A stretch of 64,000 nt of DNA from Paraburkholderia sp. CNPSo 3272 (GTDB lineage: Bacteria > Pseudomonadota > Gammaproteobacteria > Burkholderiales > Burkholderiaceae), in NCBI RefSeq assembly GCF_024206495.1, contig NZ_JAMBPQ010000036.1, positions 1 through 64,000 on the forward strand, written 5' to 3'. Every line of letters starts with the position of its first letter. Position 1 is the stretch's first letter. The translations under genes and the position numbers were made by a program. Shown here in pieces: positions 10,849 to 20,870 of the stretch. The notes beneath the pieces are model-generated. The model made no database searches. It was not told where the DNA came from and was given only the letters and a program-made list of their open reading frames with translations.

Positions 10849-10942
10849 ATGAAAGGGGACAGCGTGGCTGCACCAATTGGGAGGTGCTTGTGCACCGCGT
10901 TGGCATTGCTGCGCTGCGTTACCGTGCGCAAAAACGCCGATG

Positions 10943-10959
10943 CGCACCGCTGAGGTGCG
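10943..10959. promoter_or_regulatory. NtrC-like enhancer site upstream of ureA
   Basis: The 17-base element has arms CGCACC and GGTGCG separated by GCTGA, matching the NtrC dyad GCACC-N5-GGTGC. Its centre lies about 128 bases upstream of the inferred ureA start of transcription, a typical enhancer position for a bEBP. Extra half-sites (GCACC, GGTGC) occur at about 10870-10896, between enhancer and promoter. Confidence 0.65.
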
Positions 10960-10971
10960 TCCAACGGATGC

Positions 10972-11877
10972 TCAGGTCGTCCACAAGCGCAGCGGCGCGG
11001 CCTTTATGCCGTGCACGAACGGCCGCAGAGCCGTCCAGCACTGCGCGAGCGTGTTCTGCAGCGGTTCCATCGAACGCCCGACCACGCGCACGAGCACCAC
11101 GCCCGGTGCGATGCAGGTCGCGCCCGAGCGCAGCGCGTCGTCGAAAGGCAGGATGGCGGCGAGGTCTTGTGCGAGCGCCTCGTTGCACGCGGGGCCGATC
11201 GCCCACAGCACGCCGAAAGCGGGGTAGCCAGCGAGCCCTTGCGGCGCGTCGCGCAGCGGGTCGTTGGCGTCGATGAGGGCGCGCTCGAGCCAGAGCAGTT
11301 GATCGTCGGTTTCGTCTTCCGAGGCAGCGCGCGTCACGCGCGTGAGCGCTCGCACCATGCCCGCCGACCAGCGTTCGCCCGCGGCCTGGCGGCCCAGTTG
11401 CGTGGCGTCCCAGCCGATGGCCGTGGCCCCCGCGCCGAGCGTGAGCGCGAATTCGAGTTCGGCGTGGGCGTGATCGAACACGAGGTTGTTCTCCGGCAGC
11501 CAGTCGAGCTTAGCGCCCGTGCCCACGCGCACGTTAATGCGCTGGCGCGCCACGCGCCCGTTCGACTTGTACCACTTGGTCGCGCCCGGCGTCGTGAGCA
11601 CGGCGTGAGCACCATCGCCCACCTTCACGTCGATGTCGAGCCGGTCGCCGCCCGCGATGCCTGCGGGCGGATGCACGATCACCGCGTGACAGATCGCTTC
11701 GCCTTCGGGGTAGAGCGGCCGTTGCACGCGCAACGGCCCCGCGTGCAAGCGATGCGTGAGTGCGGTGCGCATGCCCTGGCGCTCGAAGCCGAGCTCGAGT
11801 TTTGCGGCCCATTCCTGATGCGCGGTGCTGCAAAACGTGGTGTTGGCGAGTGCAGCGTGATCGACGTGGAGCGACAT
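10972..11877 (-). CDS. ureD: Urease accessory protein UreD
   Basis: Scaffold that binds apo-urease first and recruits UreF and UreG for nickel activation. The 301-residue protein has the conserved [22 protein letters not shown]-type region (split here at about residues 53-74), then [21 protein letters not shown] and the [11 protein letters not shown] segment. In related genomes ureD usually follows urtE directly. Here 2.3 kb carrying a Fic gene on the opposite strand intervenes, so ureD may have lost read-through from the urt operon. I see no clear promoter immediately upstream. Confidence 0.94.
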   Translation of the reverse strand: MSLHVDHAALANTTFCSTAHQEWAAKLELGFERQGMRTALTHRLHAGPLRVQRPLYPEGEAICHAVIVHPPAGIAGGDRLDIDVKVGDGAHAVLTTPGATKWYKSNGRVARQRINVRVGTGAKLDWLPENNLVFDHAHAELEFALTLGAGATAIGWDATQLGRQAAGERWSAGMVRALTRVTRAASEDETDDQLLWLERALIDANDPLRDAPQGLAGYPAFGVLWAIGPACNEALAQDLAAILPFDDALRSGATCIAPGVVLVRVVGRSMEPLQNTLAQCWTALRPFVHGIKAAPLRLWTT

Positions 11878-12429
11878 GCGTGGCGAGGGGGACGGGGCAA
11901 TGGCGTGGAGGATAGCATGCGCTCGCGAGCGCTGATCAGGGGCTGGGCAAGCGTGCGTGTCAAGACCGCTTGCATGTCACGCCGGCGGCTCAGCGCTCAG
12001 ACGGATGACGTCCTGGACGTCCAGAACGCGAAAAGCTCGCGCGATCCTGGTCATCAGGAACGGGGCAGCACTCTCACCTGTCGGTAAGTCGTAGCCGAGG
12101 CGCTCGAGCATCGTGCCAGTCACGGCGCGATTGCAATGCGTTGACTGACTGCAGCAGTTCAGGAGGCGGCGGCATTGCGCAGCTCAGCCGCGCAAATTCC
12201 GTTTCGCGCAACGCGGGGCGGCGCGGGAAAAAGAGTCACAGGGTGCGAGGTCGTGCAAGCTCGAGCATTTCAGCATTGCCAGGCGCGGCTTTTCTTGCCG
12301 CCCCTGTGCAACGGTGGCGGGGAGGTCGCGCCTATCAACAGGGGTGGCGCGACGATTTTTCGAGTATTCGTCGTTAAAAATGGCCATTTGCGATAATATT
12401 TCGAGATATCTGAACGTTTTTCGAGTCGC
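11878..12429. other. Junction DNA between ureD and the Fic gene
   Basis: 552 bases without a confident gene. The ureD-proximal part (11878-11976) shows nothing recognisable. A possible broken minus-strand frame occupies 11977-12211 and is listed separately. The last ~80 bases before the Fic start (12345-12429) become A/T-rich, with a TATAAT-like AATATT (near 12400) and repeated TTTTTCGAG at about 12355 and 12416, and probably hold the Fic promoter. No inverted terminal repeats or target-site duplication could be recognised by eye. Confidence 0.45.
11977..12211 (-). pseudogene. Possible frameshifted remnant ORF, unknown family
   Basis: On the minus strand two adjacent frames give protein-like sequence that would join with a one-base indel near 12097. 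The first runs from TTG 12211 or ATG 12175 and includes PPPPELLQSVNALQSRRDWHD. The second reads MLERLGYDLPTGESAAP and FLMTRIARAFRVLDVQDVIR, ending at a TGA at 11977-11979. Together they would make about 77 residues. I do not recognise the family, and the reading could be coincidental in GC-rich DNA. It is reported because it lies exactly where the urt and ure halves were separated and may be a relic of the inserted segment. Confidence 0.25.
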
Positions 12430-13971
12430 ATGGCCGAACTGGAACCCGTTGGCTACCAACATCTCATCGAGCACCTGAACCTGGAACCACAGGTTCGGCC
12501 GCTTGAGGCGCCCGCTTATCTCAATGGTTCTGTGAACCAGAAAGTGCGCGGCCACAATGGATTCTGGTATCCGCGCAAGACCGCGGTGGAGCAAACACTT
12601 ATTGGGCACGTCGAATTCGCGCTTCGCAATGAGGGGGTGAACCTTGAGGTGCTTGAGGCGGTGGTTGAGCATCTGCCGGAGGCGGAACTTCTACGCCGGT
12701 GGTCCGAGTCGCCGAACAGTGCGTTCGTACGAAGGGCGTGCTTCTTCTGGGAGTGGCTAACCGGCGGCAATCTGGTGGTCGACAAGAGCCCTACAGGCGC
12801 CTACGTCGATGCACTGCCAGAGGCTGACTACTTCACGGCGGATTCCGCGCACGCAATCCGGCACCCGAAGTTCCGGGTGCGAGACAACCTGCCTGGCACG
12901 CGCGATTTCTGCCCGCTCGTGCGGCGCGTTGCACTGGCGGGCGGACCCTCTCTGGACGACTTGCTGGATGAGGCGAGTCTGACACTGGAGCAGGTCACCG
13001 ACGCAGCACTCTACGAACGCGCGGTCCGCTACCTGTTCCTTTCCGAGACGCGCAGCAGCTACAGCATCGAACGCGAAACGCCCAGCGGTAACAAGGGCGA
13101 GCGCTTCGTCCAGCTTCTTGCCCGGGCCGGCGAGGAAGAGCGCATTACCGAGGAGTGGCTCGTCGAGTTGCAGAACGTCATCGTCAGGGACACCTACGCT
13201 CAGGAGGCATCGTACCGGGCGAAACAGAACTGGCTCGAGGATGGAACGGGGCGTGTCACGTTTTTCCCGCCGCCGCCCGAAGACCTTCCGCGCGCCATGC
13301 GAGGATGGGAGGCGTTCATCAACGAGCAGTCCGGCGCTGGCGGATATCGGTGCCCCAACGTGCTCGTGCGGTCCGCCTGCGCGGCCTTTGGGTTTGTCTA
13401 CCTGCATCCCTTTCTGGATGGGAACGGGCGTATTCACCGCTTCCTTATCCACCATGTGATCAACGGTGCCCGGCGATTGAAGGGCGGGGCCATCGTGCCG
13501 GTTTCAGCGGTCTTCAAGCGCCACGAAGACTTGTACCTTGACGTGCTAAATGGGTTCTCCCGCCCGACCACGCGGCTCTGGCGCTACGCGCCCGGCGAGG
13601 ACGCGCCGCACGTCGTTTCGTCACCCGGAGGGCGACCCTACCGGTTCTTCGACGCGACGGGGGAAGTCCGTTTCCTGCACCGCATGCTCATCGACGCCGT
13701 GAGGACCGAGTTGCCACGCGAACTGCACTGGCTAAGTGGCTTCGACGCCGCGTTTGAGCAGCTGAACGGCGAATTCAATCTTCCCCGCCCAGACCTGTCG
13801 GCGCTCATCCGCATGGTGCAATCGAACAACGGAAAGCTGTCGTCGAACAAACGCAAGACGTACCCACATCTGCCCGATGAGGTCATTGCCCGGATCGAAG
13901 AGGTGGTGCGCGAGGCTTTCAACCCGGCATCGGCACGCCCCAGCAGTGACGGCGAATCCGGGCAGCGCTGA
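12430..13971 (+). CDS. Fic-domain protein (putative AMP/NMP-transferase), inserted between urt and ure genes
   Basis: Fic enzymes usually transfer AMP from ATP to a hydroxyl side chain of a target protein. The 513-residue protein has a complete Fic motif, HPFLDGNGRIHR, at residues 326-337, so catalytic His, acidic residue and both glycines are present. A candidate inhibitory-helix motif, SSYSIERE (209-216), lies N-terminal to it as in class II Fic proteins; the usual Gly/Asn after Glu214 is Arg215. The C-terminal part after about 380 is an extra helical region of unknown role. The gene is on the strand opposite to the urt and ure genes, starts in A/T-richer DNA, and has lower GC than its neighbours, all suggesting transfer. 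No antitoxin is adjacent. The target is unknown. Confidence 0.85.
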   Translation: MAELEPVGYQHLIEHLNLEPQVRPLEAPAYLNGSVNQKVRGHNGFWYPRKTAVEQTLIGHVEFALRNEGVNLEVLEAVVEHLPEAELLRRWSESPNSAFVRRACFFWEWLTGGNLVVDKSPTGAYVDALPEADYFTADSAHAIRHPKFRVRDNLPGTRDFCPLVRRVALAGGPSLDDLLDEASLTLEQVTDAALYERAVRYLFLSETRSSYSIERETPSGNKGERFVQLLARAGEEERITEEWLVELQNVIVRDTYAQEASYRAKQNWLEDGTGRVTFFPPPPEDLPRAMRGWEAFINEQSGAGGYRCPNVLVRSACAAFGFVYLHPFLDGNGRIHRFLIHHVINGARRLKGGAIVPVSAVFKRHEDLYLDVLNGFSRPTTRLWRYAPGEDAPHVVSSPGGRPYRFFDATGEVRFLHRMLIDAVRTELPRELHWLSGFDAAFEQLNGEFNLPRPDLSALIRMVQSNNGKLSSNKRKTYPHLPDEVIARIEEVVREAFNPASARPSSDGESGQR

Positions 13972-14189
13972 GAGCCGGAGCACCGTGGTGCGCCTCCCGA
14001 CGCGACAGTTTTTCGAGGAAGAAGCGCCGATGGCCAGGTGGAATGAAGAAATTTCGGGCAAAACGACAGAATTTCGCATGGGAACAGCGATGTCGACGCG
14101 AACGGGCTTCCCAATGACCGCTCGCATGTTCCGGACCCCGTGGGTCCCAAGGGTATGCCTGGACGGTCGGTACGCGCTGCGTTCAGGCT

Positions 14190-14885
14190 TCATACCGCGA
14201 TCAACTCCCGCACCCCATCCGCATCCATGCTCGCGCCGGCGCCGCCGGCCACGATCTCGCCGCGGCTCATTACCCAGTAGCGGTCCGCGATGGCCTTGGC
14301 GAAGTCGTAGTACTGCTCGACCAGCAGCACCGTCATGTGCATCTCTTCCACGAGCCGGCGCAGCGTGCGGCCGATGTCCTGGATGATCGAAGGCTGGATG
14401 CCTTCCGTAGGCTCATCGAGAATGAGCAACTGCGGATCGCTCATCAACGCGCGGCCGATGGCGAGTTGCTGCTGCTGGCCGCCCGAGAGGTCGCCGCCGC
14501 GCCGCGTCTTCATCTCTTTGAGCACGGGAAAGAGTTCGTAGAGATGCGCGGGGACGCCCTTAGGCATGCGCTTCTTGCTCGCCGCGCCCACCAGCAGATT
14601 CTCTTCGACGCTCAAGCGCGGAAAGATATCGCGCCCTTGCGGCACGTAAGCGAGGCCCTGCGCCACTCGGGCATACGTGGGCAGCTTCGTGAGCGCTTCG
14701 CCGCGCCAGGCGATCGCGCCGTTCTTCGTCGGCACGACGCCCATCAGGCAGCGCAGCAGCGTGGTCTTGCCCACGCCGTTGCGCCCGAGCAGCACGGTGA
14801 GTTCGCCCTCGGGCACCGTCATCGAGACGTTGCGCAGGATGTGGCTGCCGCCATAGTACTGATTCAGCGATTCGATGGTTAGCAT
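14190..14885 (-). CDS. urtE: Urea ABC transporter ATP-binding protein UrtE
   Basis: One of two ATPases powering the UrtBC urea channel. The 231-residue protein has Walker A GRNGVGKTTLLR (about 34-45), the Q-loop YVPQGRDIFP, the signature LSGGQQQQLAIGRAL and Walker B LLILDEPTEGIQP. The GRNGVGKTT and TEGIQPS wording is typical of UrtE as opposed to LivF. It is the last gene of urtABCDE, 26 bases after urtD. The 218 bases downstream to the Fic stop hold only a weak GGACCC-CGT-GGGTCC hairpin near 14136-14150. Confidence 0.95.
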   Translation of the reverse strand: MLTIESLNQYYGGSHILRNVSMTVPEGELTVLLGRNGVGKTTLLRCLMGVVPTKNGAIAWRGEALTKLPTYARVAQGLAYVPQGRDIFPRLSVEENLLVGAASKKRMPKGVPAHLYELFPVLKEMKTRRGGDLSGGQQQQLAIGRALMSDPQLLILDEPTEGIQPSIIQDIGRTLRRLVEEMHMTVLLVEQYYDFAKAIADRYWVMSRGEIVAGGAGASMDADGVRELIAV

Positions 14886-14911
14886 GGCTGGCTGATCTAT
14901 TCAAAACGGCC

Positions 14912-15793
14912 CTAGCGGCCGAGATACGATTCGATGACCGCTTCGTCGCGCTTCACCTCGTCGAGCGTGCCGTGCGCGAGCACGCTGCCTTCGGCCATCA
15001 CCGTGACGCGGCCGGTTTGCCCCGCGAGCGCCGCGACGAACTCCATGTCGTGCTCGACCACCATCATCGAGCAGCTGCCGCGCAGGCGGTTGAGCAGCGT
15101 CGCGAGCTCCATGGTTTCGTCGTCGGTCATGCCGGCGGCGGGCTCGTCGAGCAGCAGCAGTTGCGGCCTTTGCATGAGCAGCATGCCGATTTCGAGCCGC
15201 TGCTTCTGGCCGTGCGATAGCTCGCCCGCGAGGCGTCGCGCGTCGCTCTCCAGCCGGATCATCTCGAGCGTTTCCTCGATCTTCGCCTGCGCCTCGCGGC
15301 CAAGGCGCGCCCGCAGCGTGGCGAACCAGCCCTTGTCGGCCTTCATCGCGAGTTCGAGGTTCTCCCATACGGGATGCTGCTCGAACACCGTGGGCTTCTG
15401 GAACTTGCGGCCAATGCCCGCGCGCGCGATGGCCGGCTCGTTCATGCGCGTGAGGTCGAGCGTCTGCCCAAGGAACACCTTGCCCGAATCGGGCGCAGTC
15501 TTGCCGGTGATGACATCCATCATCGTGGTCTTGCCCGCGCCGTTCGGCCCGATCACGCAGCGCAGCTCGCCCGCGTCGATCACGAGCGAAAGCTTGTTGA
15601 GCGCGCGAAAGCCGTCGAAACTCACGGTCACGTCTTCGAGATACAGGATCGTGCCGTGCGAGATGTCGATCGCGCCGGGTTCGACCACGTGCCCGAGTTC
15701 CGCCACGCCGGAGAGGGCGAGTTCGTCGTGCTTGAGGGCGTCGTCGAAGGGGTTGTGGTTGAGCGGGTCGCTGATCACGCTATGTCCGTTCAT
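14912..15793 (-). CDS. urtD: Urea ABC transporter ATP-binding protein UrtD
   Basis: Second ATPase of the urea importer. From the ATG at 15793 the protein has 293 residues, with Walker A GPNGAGKTTMMD (about 83-94), the signature LSHGQKQRLEIG and Walker B LLLLDEPAAGMTDDE. The extra ~45 N-terminal residues before the ABC domain (NPFDDALKHDELALSG) are typical of longer betaproteobacterial UrtD. The start overlaps the urtC stop as ATGA, so translation is coupled. The long upstream extension of this open frame is a shadow of urtC. Confidence 0.95.
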   Translation of the reverse strand: MNGHSVISDPLNHNPFDDALKHDELALSGVAELGHVVEPGAIDISHGTILYLEDVTVSFDGFRALNKLSLVIDAGELRCVIGPNGAGKTTMMDVITGKTAPDSGKVFLGQTLDLTRMNEPAIARAGIGRKFQKPTVFEQHPVWENLELAMKADKGWFATLRARLGREAQAKIEETLEMIRLESDARRLAGELSHGQKQRLEIGMLLMQRPQLLLLDEPAAGMTDDETMELATLLNRLRGSCSMMVVEHDMEFVAALAGQTGRVTVMAEGSVLAHGTLDEVKRDEAVIESYLGR

Positions 15794-16983
15794 GGGCGTT
15801 CGCTCCGCGTGGTGATCCGCTTCCGGATGAGTTCGATGAGTCCCACGATGCCGTTGGGCAGCAGGAGCGGCACGAGCACGAACATCAGGCCGAGGAAGAA
15901 TAGCCAGTACTCGGCGAAATGCGCCGTGAAAAAGCTCTTTGCGCCGTTCACGGCGAATGCGCCGATGATCGGCCCGATGAGCGTGCCGCGTCCGCCCACG
16001 GCCACCCAGATCGCCATTTCGATCGAGTTGCCCGGCGACATCTCGCTCGGGTTGATGATGCCGACCTGCGGCACGTAAAGCGCGCCCGCGATGCCGCACA
16101 GGACGGCCGAGACGGTCCACACGAACAGCTTGTAGCCAAGCGGGCTGTAGCCGAGAAACATGAGGCGCGTTTCGCCGTCGCGCACGGCGCTCACGACACG
16201 CCCGAGCTTCGAGGTGACGACGGCGCGCGCGCCGAGAAACGCAAGCACGAGCACGGCGAACGTCAGAAGAAACAGCACGGTGCGCGTGCCCGGATGCGTG
16301 ATCGGCATGCCCGCGATTCGCTTGAAGTCGGTGAAGCCGTTGTTGCCGCCGAAGCCCGTTTCGTTGCGATAGAAGAGCAGCATCGCGGCGAACGTCATGG
16401 CCTGCGTGATGATCGAGAGGTACACGCCTTTCACGCGCGAGCGGAACGTGAAGAAGCCAAACACCCAGGCGACCACGGCGGGCACGAGCACAACGAGCAC
16501 AAGCGTATACCAGAGGTGCTGCGTGCCTTGCCAGTACCACGGCAGCGCATGCCAGTCGAGAAACACCATGAAGTCGGGCAGGTCGCTGCCGTACTTGCCG
16601 TCGTGACCGATCTCGCGCATGAGGTACATGCCGATGGCGTAGCCGCCCAGCGCGAAGAAGAGGCCGTGCCCGAGGCTCAGAATGCCGCAGTAACCCCACA
16701 CGAGATCGAGCGCAAGTGCAGCGATCGCATAACACATGAGCTTGCCGCCCAGCGTCATCGCATACGCGGAAAGATGCAGCGCGCTCGCTTGCGGCAGCAC
16801 CAGCGCGCAAAGCGGCACGCCCACGCCGATGGCGAGAATCAGCACGATGAGCGCGAGCCACGCGCGCGGCGAGAGCAGGGCCGGCCGCGCCGGCAAGCCG
16901 AGCGCGAATGTTTCGGCGCCGTCGCCGGAAGGTCGCGAGGCGCCCAGCGTGTGACGCGTGGAAGAGGAAGTGACGCTCGTCAT
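15790..16983 (-). CDS. urtC: Urea ABC transporter permease UrtC
   Basis: Inner-membrane permease of the urea importer, LivM-like. The 397-residue protein has about nine or ten hydrophobic segments, starting at about residue 40 (AWLALIVLILAIGVGVPL). It carries the family elements YCGILSLGHGLFFALGGYA (about 107-125) and VAVGGRGTLIGPIIGAF. It overlaps urtD by four bases and starts one base after the urtB stop, so the five urt genes form one tight operon. Confidence 0.95.
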   Translation of the reverse strand: MTSVTSSSTRHTLGASRPSGDGAETFALGLPARPALLSPRAWLALIVLILAIGVGVPLCALVLPQASALHLSAYAMTLGGKLMCYAIAALALDLVWGYCGILSLGHGLFFALGGYAIGMYLMREIGHDGKYGSDLPDFMVFLDWHALPWYWQGTQHLWYTLVLVVLVPAVVAWVFGFFTFRSRVKGVYLSIITQAMTFAAMLLFYRNETGFGGNNGFTDFKRIAGMPITHPGTRTVLFLLTFAVLVLAFLGARAVVTSKLGRVVSAVRDGETRLMFLGYSPLGYKLFVWTVSAVLCGIAGALYVPQVGIINPSEMSPGNSIEMAIWVAVGGRGTLIGPIIGAFAVNGAKSFFTAHFAEYWLFFLGLMFVLVPLLLPNGIVGLIELIRKRITTRSERP

Positions 16984-16984
16984 G

Positions 16985-18634
<1,650 letters not shown>

Positions 18635-18748
18635 GGTGCTTTCTTTTTTGGTGCGGACCACAGCGCAACACGCTGCCGTTACGCCGCGGCCCGTGAACAG
18701 GGCACGCGAGCGCGCTACCTTGCGGCGCAGCGCTCGCGAAAGACAACG

Positions 18749-20053
18749 TCAGGCCACGCGCGAGCGGCGCAGGAACGCGGGCAGCGCGTTCGAGGTGACC
18801 ACATCCGGCTTGCCTGCGTTGCCGGCGATGAACGGGCTCCACGGCTGCGCGCGCACGGCGGTCTTCGTTTTCCACACGACGTTGAACTGGCCGTCGCCGC
18901 GAATCTCGCCGATCATCACCGGCTTGTGCAGGTGGTGGTTGCCGTCCATCGTGAGCGTGAAGCCCGAGGGCGCCGCCACGGTCTGGCCGATCATCGCCAC
19001 GCGGACCTTGTCCACATCGGTGCTCTTCGCCTTTTCCACGGCCTGCTTCCACATATGGATGCCTACGAAGGTGGCTTCCATCGGGTCGTTGGTCACGCGT
19101 TTGCTGCCGCCGGGCAGGTTGTTCGCCTGCACCCAGGCTTCGAACTGCTCCTTGAACTTCGTGTTGTTCGGGCCTTTCACCGACATGAAGTAATTCCACG
19201 CCGCGAGATGCCCCACGAGCGGCTTCGTGTCGATGCCGCGCAACTCTTCCTCGCCCACGGAGAACGCGACCACGGGCACGTCGGTCGCCTTGATCCCCTG
19301 GTTGCCGAGCTCCTTGTAGAACGGCACGTTCGAGTCGCCGTTGATGGTCGAAACAACCGTGGTCTTGCCGCCTTGCGAGAACGTCTTGATGTTTGCGACG
19401 ATGGTCTGATAGTCGCTATGGCCGAACGGTGTGTAGACCTCCTGAATATCGCTGTCTTTCACGCCCTTGGAGTGCAGGAAGGCGCGCAGGATCTTGTTGG
19501 TCGTGCGCGGATACACGTAGTCGGTGCCGAGCAGGAAGTAGCGCTTCGCGCCGCCGCCTTCGGCGCTCATCAGGTATTCCACCGCCGGGATGGCCTGCTG
19601 GTTGGGCGCCGCGCCCGTGTAGAACACGTTGCGCGACATCTCTTCCCCTTCGTATTGCACGGGGTAGTAGAGCAGGCCGTTGAGTTCCTCGAACACCGGC
19701 AGCACCGACTTGCGCGACACCGAGGTCCAGCAGCCGAACACGCAGGCCACCTTGTCCTGCGTGAGGAGCTGGCGCGCCTTTTCGGCGAAGAGCGGCCAGT
19801 TCGAGGCCGGATCGACGACCACGGGCTGGATCTGACGCCCCATCACGCCGCCGTTCTTGTTGATGTCTGCAATCGTCATCAACGCGGTGTCTTTCAGTGA
19901 GGTCTCCGAAATGGCCATCGTGCCCGAGAGCGAGTGCAGGACGCCGACCTTGATCGGCCCGCTGCCGGTGTCCGCGTGCGCGAACGGCACGCGCCCCGCA
20001 GCCGCGAGTGCGCCCGACATCGTCCCGAGTTTCAACAGACTGCGACGTTTCAT
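18749..20053 (-). CDS. urtA: Urea ABC transporter substrate-binding protein UrtA
   Basis: Periplasmic urea receptor. The protein has 434 residues starting MKRRSLLKLGTMSGALAAAG. The RRSLLK twin-arginine-like leader and predicted cleavage after AHA (about residue 27) indicate export, possibly by Tat. Conserved UrtA segments include GVLHSLSGTMAISE, FGCWTSVSRKSVLPVFE and YYPVQYEGEEMSRNVFYTGA. The open frame extends 102 codons upstream, but that part is not protein-like and lies over the promoter region. It is the first gene of urtABCDE, preceded by a sigma-54 element at 20158-20172. Confidence 0.96.
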   Translation of the reverse strand: MKRRSLLKLGTMSGALAAAGRVPFAHADTGSGPIKVGVLHSLSGTMAISETSLKDTALMTIADINKNGGVMGRQIQPVVVDPASNWPLFAEKARQLLTQDKVACVFGCWTSVSRKSVLPVFEELNGLLYYPVQYEGEEMSRNVFYTGAAPNQQAIPAVEYLMSAEGGGAKRYFLLGTDYVYPRTTNKILRAFLHSKGVKDSDIQEVYTPFGHSDYQTIVANIKTFSQGGKTTVVSTINGDSNVPFYKELGNQGIKATDVPVVAFSVGEEELRGIDTKPLVGHLAAWNYFMSVKGPNNTKFKEQFEAWVQANNLPGGSKRVTNDPMEATFVGIHMWKQAVEKAKSTDVDKVRVAMIGQTVAAPSGFTLTMDGNHHLHKPVMIGEIRGDGQFNVVWKTKTAVRAQPWSPFIAGNAGKPDVVTSNALPAFLRRSRVA

Positions 20054-20157
20054 TTTTGTGCCTCTTGTCCGTGAGTGAGTCGTGGGCCGTGGCGCGTGGT
20101 CGTTTATCGTCTTGCGCGCCGCCCGGTGTGTGTGGCGTGTCTTGCGCATAACCTTCT

Positions 20158-20172
20158 GCAAGCGTTGTGCCA
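20158..20172 (-). promoter_or_regulatory. Sigma-54 (RpoN) promoter of urtABCDE
   Basis: On the minus strand the sequence is TGGCAC-AACGC-TTGC, an exact match to the core -24/-12 consensus. Transcription would start near 20146, giving a leader of about 93 bases before urtA. The same element type precedes ureA at 10834-10848, so the uptake and hydrolysis modules share one promoter class. Confidence 0.8.
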
Positions 20173-20287
20173 GCGCGCAGGTCAAGCGCCAGGCTTGCCC
20201 CATAAGGCGCGCGGCGATGCTGGGCGCATCGGCGGTGACGCAACGGGCGGGCGATTGTGGTGCAGCGAGACGCATGTTCGGGCGCGC

Positions 20288-20304
20288 TGCATCGTCCCAG
20301 TGCG
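20288..20304. promoter_or_regulatory. NtrC-like enhancer candidate upstream of urtA
   Basis: The 17-base sequence reads TGCATC-GTCCC-AGTGCG, close to the NtrC dyad TGCACC-N5-GGTGCA (most arm positions match). It is centred about 150 bases upstream of the inferred start site. It lies in a 16-base direct repeat, GGGCGCGCTGCATCGT, present at 20280-20295 and 20337-20352; the second copy continues into TGTGCA. The assignment is weaker than for the ureA site. Confidence 0.45.
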
Positions 20305-20416
20305 CGCATGCATGAAGCGGGACGAACGGTGCGGCAGGGCGCGCTGCATCGTTGTGCATGAGGGGCGTGCGGGTGGGCGCACGCAGTGGACCGAGGCGAA
20401 TGGTCCAGAAATGACA

Positions 20417-20442
20417 AAGGGCGCGGCCGGAGCCGCGCCCTT
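20417..20442 (-). terminator. Rho-independent terminator after the rhodanese gene
   Basis: Perfect 11-base stem AAGGGCGCGGC / GCCGCGCCCTT with a four-base loop, 33 bases past the rhodanese stop codon on the minus strand and followed there by TTTGTCATTTC. The U-tract is short and imperfect. Confidence 0.65.
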
Positions 20443-20474
20443 CGCGCCGTTTCGTTACGCGGGCGTGCGCCTGC

Positions 20475-20798
20475 TCAGTACGTCGGCACCTTGGGGTCTA
20501 CCTGACGCGACCAGGCGTCGATGCCGCCTTGCAGGTTGAACACCTTCGTGTAGCCGCGCGACTCGAGGAACATCGCCACCTGGGCGCTGCGCGCGCCGTG
20601 GTGGCAAATGCAGACGATCTGCGCCTCGTCGTCCAGTTCCTCGCTGCGCGCGGGGATCTCGCGCATGGGGATCGACATGCTGCCGGCGATCTTTGCCGTT
20701 TCGATTTCCCACGGCTCGCGCACGTCGAGCAGTACGGGAGTCTCGCGCGAGGTGTCGGCAAGCCATTCGGCGAGGGCGGGGGCGGTCAGATTCTGCAT
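20475..20798 (-). CDS. Rhodanese-like domain protein (single domain)
   Basis: Small cytoplasmic sulfurtransferase-like protein of 107 residues, GlpE/PspE-sized. The active-site loop CHHGARSAQ (about residues 65-73) supplies the catalytic Cys at the start of a six-residue loop, and LLDVREPWE is the conserved substrate-side motif. It probably forms persulfide from a sulfur donor; the acceptor is unknown. It lies 72 bases downstream of the Pcm-family methyltransferase on the same strand, a pairing common in Burkholderiaceae, and ends at a terminator hairpin. Confidence 0.9.
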   Translation of the reverse strand: MQNLTAPALAEWLADTSRETPVLLDVREPWEIETAKIAGSMSIPMREIPARSEELDDEAQIVCICHHGARSAQVAMFLESRGYTKVFNLQGGIDAWSRQVDPKVPTY

Positions 20799-20870
20799 GG
20801 AACACTCAATCGGGTAAGTAAGCCGGGCTGCTGTGCAAGGGACCCGGCGATGCGGCAGGTTGGCGGCGCC

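Larger units (their letters stand above)
20054..20474. other. urtA regulatory region
   Basis: 421 bases without a gene. It contains the urtA leader, the sigma-54 element (20158-20172), an NtrC-like dyad (20288-20304), a duplicated 16-base GGGCGCGCTGCATCGT (20280 and 20337), and at its far end the terminator of the rhodanese gene (20417-20442). Nothing else was recognised. Confidence 0.6.

Noticed and set aside
10870-10896. Additional full NtrC sites between the ureA enhancer and promoter
   Set aside because: Half-sites GCACC and GGTGC are present, but their spacing (eight and four bases) does not match the five-base dyad, so only the 10943-10959 site is called.
13972-14189. A 153-codon minus-strand open frame (13732-14193) extending between the Fic gene and urtE
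   Set aside because: Mostly antisense to the Fic gene, with no recognisable domain or upstream signals; the intergenic part shows only a weak six-base hairpin.
14912-16861. A 649-codon minus-strand open frame that could be read as a fusion protein ending in UrtD
   Set aside because: Its first 356 codons are an out-of-frame shadow of urtC (Arg/His/Ala-rich); urtD starts at 15793 with an ATGA overlap.
20054-20359. A 102-codon in-frame N-terminal extension of urtA
   Set aside because: It is low-complexity, precedes a clean signal peptide, and covers the sigma-54 promoter; the ATG at 20053 gives the family start.
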